Assembly (NCBI GenBank): GCA_948146395.1
Contig: OX411543.1
Span: forward strand, 62,942,534-63,006,533
Reading direction: 5' to 3'
Source: Fragum whitleyi
Lineage: Eukaryota; Mollusca; Bivalvia; Cardiida; Cardiidae
Length of the DNA stretch: 64,000 nucleotides
The position numbers and the translations under genes were made by a program. Below the pieces are notes generated by a model. That model had not been told where the DNA came from and made no database searches. It saw only the letters and a program-made list of their open reading frames with translations. Positions 56,351 through 64,000 of this stretch are shown here, piece by piece (position 1 is the first letter of the stretch; each line of letters starts with the position of its first letter).

Positions 56351-57895
56351 ACAAGAGCCGTCAGAGACGGATTATGCTCCCCGAATAAGGCATTGTCACA
56401 AAAACAAAAGCCATGTTGGACATGGACATCCCCCGCGAAGAAAGCTTGATAGTAAACTGAAGCCTAATAGATAAAAGATTCTTTTGTACTGTCAAAGATT
56501 TGCCTCCTATAAAATCTAAGTAATAAAAATAACAAAGGGCAATAACTCAAAAATTATGCTAGCAAGAGTTGTTCAGGTGTATTGCACTTCTCCTCCATGA
56601 GATCTATCCACGCATAAAGATTTAAGTTGACAGCTACTATACTTTAGGAGATATGCTCCAGACAAAATCTAAGTATCAAAAATAACAAAGGGCAATAACT
56701 CCAAAATTATGAAAGCAAGAGTTGTAGTTCTTGTGCATAGCACTTCTCCTCCATGAGATCTATCCACCCATAAAGTTTCAAGTTGATAGCTGTTATACTT
56801 TAGGAGATATGCTCCATTCATAATCTAAGTATCAAAAATAACAAAGGGCAATAACTCCAAAATTATGCAAGCAAGAGTTGTAGTTCTTGTGCACTGCACT
56901 TCTCCCCCATAAGATCTATCCACCCATAAAGTTTCAAGTTGATAGCTATTATACTTTAGGAGATATGCCCTGTGGTCAGATTGCAAGGGCTCAAATAAGG
57001 TGTAATCTTACACAGCAAACATAAAGGTAACAAACATTAAACCTCCTTTTTGCATGACATATTTTTAGACACAAATTTCAAATAGTTTATGGTAAAGGGC
57101 ATCTGATTTGCTACTGAAATGTGAAATTTCATCAAATTCTGAGCATAACACTAGGAGAAATGAAAGAATAAACTGTATTTTACGTGCTAGCGTAAAGGTA
57201 ACAAACATTTAGCCCCCTTTTTCCATGATATATTTTTTTTTACATTAATTTCAAATTGTTTATAGTAAAGGGCATCTGATTTGCTACTCAAATATGAAAT
57301 TTCACTAAATTCTGACAGTTAAACTAGGAGAAATTTGGGAAAAACTGTTTTTTACCCTAAGTCCCCTTTTCCTGTGACGAGGCCTCAAATCCAAAAATCG
57401 TCACAGATGCATCAACACTATATCATAGGAAGTTCACATGGTAAGTTTCATTTGATTTGGCCCAAGGGTTATGGAGAAATAGGAGGGGACAGACGGACGG
57501 AATATCTATTTTACATGCCAACGTAAAGGTAACAAACATTTAGGCCCCTTTTTCCATGATAAATTTTTTTTTACGTCAATTTCAAATTGTTTATAGTAAA
57601 GGGCATCTGATTTGCTACTCAAATATGAAATTTCACTAAATTCTGACAGTTAGACTAGGAGAAATTTGGGAAAAACTGTTTTTTACCCTAAGTCCCCTTT
57701 TCCCGTGACGAGGCCTCAAATCCAAAAACCGTCACAGGTGCATCATCACTATATCATAGGGAGTTCATATGGTAAGTTTCATTTGATTTGGTCCAAGGGT
57801 TATGGAGAAATAGGTGAGGACGGACGGACGGACAGACAGACGGACGGACGGAATGACGAAGCGGCGGCTATATGCTCTCCCTTCGGGGAGCATAA
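56351..57895 (-). mobile_element. Pearl-like family 5 element, reverse copy
   Basis: AACAAGAG plus hairpin (CCGTC-AGA-GACGG, 56358-56370) and TTATGCTCCCCGAATAAGG. The units match 26035-27561 in reverse. It ends GGACGGACGGACAGACAGAC and CTCTCCCTTCGGGGAGCATA. Confidence 0.8.
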
Positions 57896-59080
57896 AAATT
57901 AGCAAATGTGTGAAAAGTTTTAACTCTGGTCAGTGTGCACAGCCTGAGCACTCTTAATAAGGTTGACAAAATATGCACTACCAAGATGGTCCCTTTTTAC
58001 CCAAAAGATCACAAATTTTACCCTTCAGGTAAAAATGGACTAAAAACAGAGTGCATCACTGGCAAAACAGCAATACTTTCAAGGGCAAACCAGGGTTAAA
58101 ACTTTTGCTTTTGGGACATATTCCTAAATATCTGCTTATCTAAAATGCGCTTTCACACCATACCTTTCTGGATTTTATGTTGCTAACTAACTGAAGACAA
58201 TATTTTGAAAAAGAAAAAAAAGCTCTGTTTTCACAATATTATCTACCACATACAAGTTTCTTTTCATATTGCACCCAATATTCATTCTAGTCTACAACCT
58301 CATTCAGTTTGGACCAGTCTAAGATTTCAATTATTCTGAGTCATGTAATCATATATTTTGATGGTAATCTGCATCCATTTTTGAATAAATCGAACCCACA
58401 TTAATTAGAAACTGTGATGTTTGAATAAATCTTTTTGATGAATTTGATTTTGTAAAAGCTAGATGGCCTCTTTTTGCATTAAGTGTCACAAATGAGCAAG
58501 CATAATATTTTTTTTAAATACAGACTCTCTGGGATAATATATACTTACTATATCTTAACCTTACTAACTTAACATTCTGATCTGAAAGCAGAAAGTCTAA
58601 AATGGTAAAGCACAAAATAAGAGAACACTGTCAAAAATAAGAACAACTTGGCTTTAAAAACACCTGCCCAATTAGTCGAAGTAGTTGCAATAGTTTGGTG
58701 GCCAAATCTAGCATATATTCAGCCATATAAAAGTATGAACTTTGAAGTATCAATATCAACATGGTAAAAAGAAAGAAAGCTCTTACAGATTGTGGGCCTA
58801 CACATGTATAGGCACTTACAATAGTATTGTGCTGACCCCTCAAGATGTGGAACTGTTAATAGGTTGTGTCTTTAAAAAGAATCAAAATCAACTTAAATGT
58901 GAATTAAGATAAATGAAATTAATACAGTTCATAATTTTAAGATAAAGAAAACATTACATGACACATTCATGAGATTCCCAATACATGAAAGAAACTGCGT
59001 TTGTGCCCTTAAATATGAAAAGTACAAAATATTACTTTTTTAGCTGTATGTCAGTAAAACCTGTCATTTCATTTATTTCA
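57896..59080. other. Intergenic, nothing recognised
   Basis: Only a lone MITE E end (57975-58010) and a family F arm (58803-58845). Confidence 0.5.
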
Positions 59081-59083
59081 AGC

Positions 59084-59085
<2 letters not shown>

Positions 59086-59119
<34 letters not shown>

Positions 59120-59299
59120 TAACAGCATTTTTTTTTCAAAGTTTGACCTTGACAGATGACCTTGACCTTGTCACATGACCTTGACTTTGGTACCAGCGGA
59201 TGCGGATCATTGAGATCTATCATCATGCCAAATATTAGCTTTGTATCTTGAATAGGCTTGAAGATATTGGCAAGGTTAAGTTTTCGGGTTAAGTTTTCG

Positions 59300-59334
<35 letters not shown>

Positions 59335-59380
59335 GTGAGTAAAACAATATGCCCCCGATCTCTCGATGCGTGGGCATAAA
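59086..59380 (+). mobile_element. Short Pearl-like family 8 element with (ACAG)n tail
   Basis: AACAAGA plus perfect hairpin (TGTGTTT-GTG-AAACACA, 59093-59109), a single core with ACCTTGACCTTGTCACATG, then about nine ACAG repeats. It ends with a hairpin-like ATGCCCCCGATCTCTCGATG, then CGTGGGCATAAAAA. Confidence 0.75.
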
Positions 59381-59537
59381 AAGAATAAAACTATTGAATA
59401 TGTTTTTGAAAAACAAAGCAGTTCATTTGATTACAAACCCATTACAAGATAACCCTGTAATTATTGTCACTGAAAAACAAGAGGCAAATGAAGGCCTGTA
59501 GGAAGAATGAAGGAATGAAGGAAGTACTTCTCCAGCT

Positions 59538-59766
59538 TTAACCCTTTGCTGTTTAATCCCTGCTTTTTATGTGTCTGTGATTTAATGATTGGGAAAACAT
59601 TGTGAAAAAAGAAGAAATTGCTTCTGACAAGCAATTTCTTCTTTTTCCACACTAGTTTCTACCCTGCTGAATGGTTATTTTTCAAATTTAATCCACTTTA
59701 AATCTTCGTCTGCAAAACCTTTGAATTTGGACAGGTCCAAAATTTTGTAAAACAGGAAAGGGTTAA
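59538..59766. repeat. piggyBac-like MITE (family P), copy 5
   Basis: TTAA on both ends, CCCTTTGCTGTTTAATCC to ACAGGAAAGGG, central palindrome intact. Confidence 0.75.
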
Positions 59767-60275
59767 GTATCTTGTTTTTGTTTTTTACAAATATCAATAA
59801 ACTTCTGAAGCATATCCACAACAACTCTCAATTTCAAGATATTTCTAGCAGATCTGTATTAACTGTTTGTCTATGTAACTCTTTTTTCATGCTGCTAAAG
59901 GCAAATCTATAGTGTTTTTTCACTTTCACTTTCAATTTCTCAAAAGAGTGTACATTGTATATATTCTTTAATTTTATTCCAAAACACATTTTTTAAAGGA
60001 ACTGAACAACAGAATTCATAAAATAAAATTTTAAATAATCTGCTGTCATTTGAACTTTAAAAGAATAGTTTGTGTTAAAATATACATCATGTATAAAAAA
60101 AACTTGACAAAAGCTCTTGGTTAAAGGGAGAAACTACTTATCCTTTCTAATACTTTGTAGGGAGGTATGCTGTTTAAGAATTATCATTTCACGACAAAAC
60201 CTTATGTTGTTGGTACTCATTTGAATAATCTCATGTAGACTAACCTCATGAGTAACAATGATTCAATTAAGAATC

Positions 60276-61255
60276 AACAAGAGGGCCATAGTGGCCCTAA
60301 ATCGCTCACCTGAATGAACTTTCTAAAATTTTCAAAAGCAGGTTAAGAAAGAGAATGATGATTAAATGTCACTTAGCTAAATAATGCTGTTGCTTCAATA
60401 AACATTGAGAATCCTTTTTTTACAATTTTCAGGTTAACTTACAAGTTTTTTCTATGATTTCACCCTGCGACCTAGTTTTTGGTCCCAGTTGACCCAATTT
60501 CAAAGTCATCCAAAATTGCATCAATTCAATCAATTTTGCCGAATTTCAAGATGCTCTGGCAAAAAATGTGGCCTCTAGCGTGAATACAAGGTTTTTCTAA
60601 GATTTGACCCAGTGATCTAGTATTTGACCCCAGTTGACCCAATTTTGAACTTGTTCAAGATTTTATTTAGACAATTATTCTGATCAAATTTTAGGTTGAT
60701 TGGGCAAAAAATGTGGCCTCTAGAGTGCATACAAGGTTTTTCTAAGATTTGACCCCGTGTTCTAGTTATTGGCCCCAGTTAACCCAAATTTTGAACATGT
60801 CCAAGAATTCATCATGACAATCATTCTGACCAAATTTCAGGTTGATCGGGCCGAAAATGTGTCCTCTACAAGGTTTTTCTAATATTTGACCCCATGACCT
60901 AGTCTGTGACCCCAGTTGACCCAATTTTAAACTTGTTCAAGATATGATTTAGACAATTATTCTGATCAAATTTTAGGTTGATTAAGCAGAAAATGTGGCC
61001 TCTAGAGTGCATACAAGGTTTTTCTAAGATTTGACCCTGTGACCTAGTTTTTGACCCCAGTTGACCCAATTTCGAACTCATCCGAGATTTTATCAAGACA
61101 ATCATTCTGACAAAATTTCAGGTTGATTGGGCCAAAAATGTGGCCTCTAGAGTGCATACAAGGCAAATGTTGACGACGGACGACGCACGACGGACATCCA
61201 CCTAACCACAATAGCTCACCTTGAGCACTTCGTGCTCAGGTGAGCTAACAATATA
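60276..61255 (+). mobile_element. Pearl-like family 7 element, second copy
   Basis: AACAAGAG plus hairpin (GGGCCA-TAG-TGGCCC, 60283-60297), AATCGCTCACCTGA, then five or six 144-bp units with GACCCCAGTTGACCC. It ends GACGGACGACGCACGACGG and AGCTCACCTTGAGCACTTCG, then TGCTCAGGTGAGCTAA. Confidence 0.8.
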
Positions 61256-61610
61256 GGGCATATTGATTCATTGTCTATAGCTACTCTAAAATGTATTGGT
61301 TCATGTAGCTGAATTATTTTTTTTTACGTATATGAAATACATAACATCACATGTTGAATTAAATCAAATTTTCGTTTATACCACTTCTTTTTAAGTTTAC
61401 AAAAGTTAAGCAGACTATACAGACAAAGATCAGCCTGCATAGATATGCAGTCTGATCTTAGCCTGCACAACCTACCTTATTTTAGATCATTGTAGGTGAA
61501 GCTTAAGCCAAAATGCCTCTAGAAATCAACTATTTGATATGAAGATTTTGAATTCAGGAGAATAGGGATTAATAATTTTGCTCCTTTTATCAAGAGCTAC
61601 GTCTCAGCAC
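61256..61610. other. 3' flank of the flippase gene
   Basis: Carries a family G palindrome (61411-61470, AAAGATCAGCCTGCATAGAT and complement). No clear AATAAA on the minus strand was found here. Confidence 0.4.
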
Positions 61611-62198
61611 TCACAATTTTTCAGAATATAAAATCTTTTCACTGCTTCCTGCATCATCTACTGTGTTAGGAATTGTCAATGATGCATTCTTTCCATTAGG
61701 CTTTGGAGAATTAGTCTCTTGCATTCTCTTTACATTTGTAAGTGTGACGGGACTCTTTAACCGAACTGAAGACGTCCCATCTCGCATAATAAAACCACTT
61801 GTGATAAGTTCTCCGAATCCCTGTTGATGTGAAAACGCATAACCAGAACGCAATGATCGCTGACTGCGACGGAATGTTGAAGTACGACGAACATGCAAGT
61901 CTTTCGACCTCGATTTTGACTTGCTCAGTCTTTGCTTCATTCTAACTCTGTCCGATAATGAAGCAGTAATATTTGTCACATAAAATCTGTACGCCACCAC
62001 AGGAATGAGCAAAACAACACATGTAAGAATTAAGGTCAACCAGAAGGTCCCAGACGCAAACACTTTGAATGCTACACCTTGATAAGTGTAATTGAAAACA
62101 CTCGCGTAAAACGCCATGATAAAACAGAAGTAGAATATCATACTCCCCCATACAACAATATGATTAAACACAGTCCAGTATGACATGTCTAGGGCACA
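61611..62198 (-). CDS. ATP8B: P4-ATPase (ATP8B-type phospholipid flippase), last coding exon
   Basis: Acceptor TTTTTTTTCAG (CAG 62199-62201); TGA at 61611-61613; 195 residues, phase 0. It begins CALDMSYWTVFNHIVVWGS, typical of the ALDTSYWTW region before the last membrane helices of P4-ATPases. Two hydrophobic helices follow (about residues 12-34 and 46-73), then a basic cytosolic tail with SLRSGYAFSHQQGFGELITS. The RSGYAFSHQ block is shared by ATP8B1/2/4, and its core YAFS corresponds to the C-terminal autoinhibitory motif known from P4-ATPases. The enzyme moves phospholipids to the cytosolic leaflet, normally with a CDC50 subunit. Catalytic domains are beyond the right edge; the paralogue cannot be fixed. 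Confidence 0.93.
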   Translation of the reverse strand, partial: CALDMSYWTVFNHIVVWGSMIFYFCFIMAFYASVFNYTYQGVAFKVFASGTFWLTLILTCVVLLIPVVAYRFYVTNITASLSDRVRMKQRLSKSKSRSKDLHVRRTSTFRRSQRSLRSGYAFSHQQGFGELITSGFIMRDGTSSVRLKSPVTLTNVKRMQETNSPKPNGKNASLTIPNTVDDAGSSEKILYSEKL

Positions 62199-62744
62199 CT
62201 GAAAAAAAACAACAAATAACAGAATTTCAATTTTCCAATGTCAAACAAGAGCCATCCCCCGTCATCAATGCTTGATAGTAAACTGAATCAGAATTAAAGG
62301 GCAATGAATCTAAAATTATGCCAGTTGTAGTTCTTGTGCAATGCACTTCTCTTCCATGAGATCTATCCGCTTATAAAGTTTCAAGTTGATAGCTTTAATA
62401 CTTCAGCAGATATGCTCCAGACAAGTTAGTGACGGAATGACAGACTAAGACCATTACTATATCCCCTTTGCAGAACAGCAGGGGATAACAAGCTGCAGAC
62501 AATAATATATAATAAATGAAAACTGAAAATCTTTTTATTTTACTGAAGAAAATATTTATGATTTCCTAAAAATTGTGGACAATGATGGAAGACTTTGTAA
62601 AAAGCAATTTCTTCATTTTTCACAATGTTTTCCAAAGCTTTTTTTTCCTCAGGGGCATCAAAACATGTGATAGTGTGGAAGTCATATATGGAAAGATTGA
62701 ATGAGCCCGGACATGACATTTCCAACAATACTTTAGGGGAAAAA

Positions 62745-62816
62745 ATGGCTCAGTGCAAAACAGTTGTAACTGCCTATAAACATATAGGCAGTTACAACTG
62801 TTTTGTGCTGAGCCAT
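62745..62816. repeat. Hairpin repeat family C, copy 3
   Basis: Arms ATGGCTCAGTGCAAAACAGT, then TGTAACTGCCTATA, and complement. Almost perfect. Confidence 0.75.
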
Positions 62817-62911
62817 TGTAATGTTCTTTGGTGACCAAAATGTTGTATCGACAACTCTAGACAAACCTAGACATTAACACATTTGTGTTAAGAATATTTG
62901 TTGACCACCTA

Positions 62912-63176
62912 GGGCCAACTTATTTCTCGCCCGAACAGGTCCAGATTTTGTTGGTTTTTAGCCAACCACAATGAGAAGCCAGCTCTATATTCCAGCTGAC
63001 AAAATGTTGTCAACCGTTTTTTCAAATTATGCCCTGCTTTGCATGTGCACTTATGAGCAAAGAGTACACTATTTAAAAACGTCATGTCAGCCGGAACAAA
63101 GGGCTGGTTTCTAATTGTGGCCCGGCTGAAAAACAGCAAAAACAGGACCCGTTCAGGCGAGAAATAAGTTGGCTCC
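62912..63176. repeat. MITE family D, copy 4
   Basis: GGGCCAACTTATTTCTCGCC at the left and GGCGAGAAATAAGTTGGCTC at the right, with inner partial arms. Confidence 0.75.
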
Positions 63177-63743
63177 AATAGTAATGCTGGAGGCAATAAT
63201 AATTTATTTTAGAGAATATAGTAAAGAATATGATCATTATGCCTTGATTTGCAGGCTGATCCAAGTCTTTAAATATTACATATTAAAAGTGTAACAGTAA
63301 AGTTGGAAATATCATGATAAAGTTATGCTAAAACCATCATATTCAATAGCCCCTTTAGCTATAAATTTTAAAAAATCCTATTCAAAACCCTTACAAAATC
63401 TTCCACAACCAAGGGAGAAGTTTTTGAAAAGAATCAAAACAGAGATGACTTTTCCTACTGCAGATGTAAAGATTTGTTGATGTTTATCTCATGACAAAGT
63501 TTTTCTGCACAATTTTTTGTTGAAAAATATCACATTATTCTCTAGCAAATATCAATTGGTTTTATCATTTATCTGGTCACTACCTTAGTTTTCCTTGCAT
63601 TGACAATTTTTCATTGCTATACTTTCTACAAGTTTTTTTTTTTAATCCTTATACTCCCCTGTAAATACAGAGCCCATGAACATGTTGCACCTAATCTGAA
63701 AATATAGTCTTCACAAAGTGGCGCCAAACTGTACTTTAAGATA

Positions 63744-63975
63744 TGAGCATGTGTGTGACATTTCGAACAATTTCACATGTGCTCAAAGCAAAGCTTCTGG
63801 CCAGCATCCCCCGGTCTGACCAGAGCCTTTACTATGCACTTTAGTGATAGGTAAGGTCTTAATCACTCCTTAGGCTGTCAGAATATGTTCTTATTGCATT
63901 GTGTCGTTGTCTACACCACTAAAACTTTACACCTGGTGCATGTGTGAAATTGCTGGAAATGTCACGCACAGGCTT
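63744..63975. repeat. MITE family B, copy 3
   Basis: GAGCATGTGTGTGACATTTC at the left; GGAAATGTCACGCACAGGC at the right. Confidence 0.65.
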
Positions 63976-64000
63976 ATATCATATTTACCCGTAAATTGAC

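Larger units (their letters stand above)
62199..64000. other. Flippase intron with repeats
   Basis: No further flippase exon recognised. Contents: a short Pearl-like repeat (62246-62492, AACAAGAGCCATCCCCC), a hairpin C copy (62745-62816), MITE D (62912-63176) and MITE B (63744-63975). Confidence 0.55.

Noticed and set aside
57335..57902. Two similar plus-strand frames beginning MGKTVFYPKSPFPVTRPQ, and a matching minus frame at 26027-26305
   Set aside because: They are the same family 5 repeat unit read through; the shared peptide reflects DNA repetition, and the copies run into the GACGGACGG tail.

Overview
The window is AT-rich animal nuclear DNA, most probably from a bivalve mollusc. A heterodont/venerid clam is my guess, inferred from the repeats rather than shown. 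Genes are split by GT-AG introns, there are no bacterial-style operons, and most of the sequence is interspersed repeats. These include tandem-core 'Pearl-like' elements with ACGG/ACAG microsatellite tails, many foldback MITEs, and tRNA-derived SINEs, the mixture described for bivalve genomes. Almost none of the real coding sequence appears as long open frames, so the gene models were assembled exon by exon from splice sites, reading phase and family motifs.

Layout. (1) 1-5819 (minus): most of a Ty3/gypsy LTR retrotransposon. It has one LTR, a Pro-type primer binding site, a frameshifted gag, and a long pol ordered knuckle-PR-IN-RT-RNaseH, the unusual Gmr1 order. Its 3' LTR would lie left of the window. 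(2) 6121-14737 (minus): the first three coding exons of an EPHX4-like membrane epoxide hydrolase. The retrotransposon lies downstream of exon 3 in the same orientation, so probably in intron 3. The exons carrying the catalytic nucleophile lie beyond the left edge. A degraded LINE reverse transcriptase sits in intron 1. (3) 16792-24062 (plus): a complete ZCCHC9 gene with four coding exons and six CCHC zinc knuckles, divergent from EPHX4. Intron 3 holds two decayed copies of the exon-4 splice boundary. (4) 28666-39238 (minus): a complete seven-exon alpha-arrestin (ARRDC) gene of 375 codons. (5) 39.4-61.6 kb: no gene recognised; a chain of repeats. (6) 61611-62198 (minus): the terminal coding exon of an ATP8B-type P4-ATPase (lipid flippase), whose upstream exons lie to the right of the window.

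The four host genes do not form an obvious pathway. EPHX4-like and ZCCHC9 may share a bidirectional promoter between about 14738 and 15300. The alpha-arrestin and the flippase are both membrane-trafficking proteins, but the neighbourhood alone does not link them.

The most interesting non-genic pattern is that at least seven repeat families unrelated in core sequence share one terminal design. An AACAAG end is followed by a short perfect hairpin of different sequence in each family, then tandem core units of about 144-177 bp, then a GACGGACG-like tail and a second hairpin ending in a T-rich (TTTTTA-like) terminus. This suggests one replicative mechanism (Helitron/Helentron-like, inferred) mobilising many different cores.
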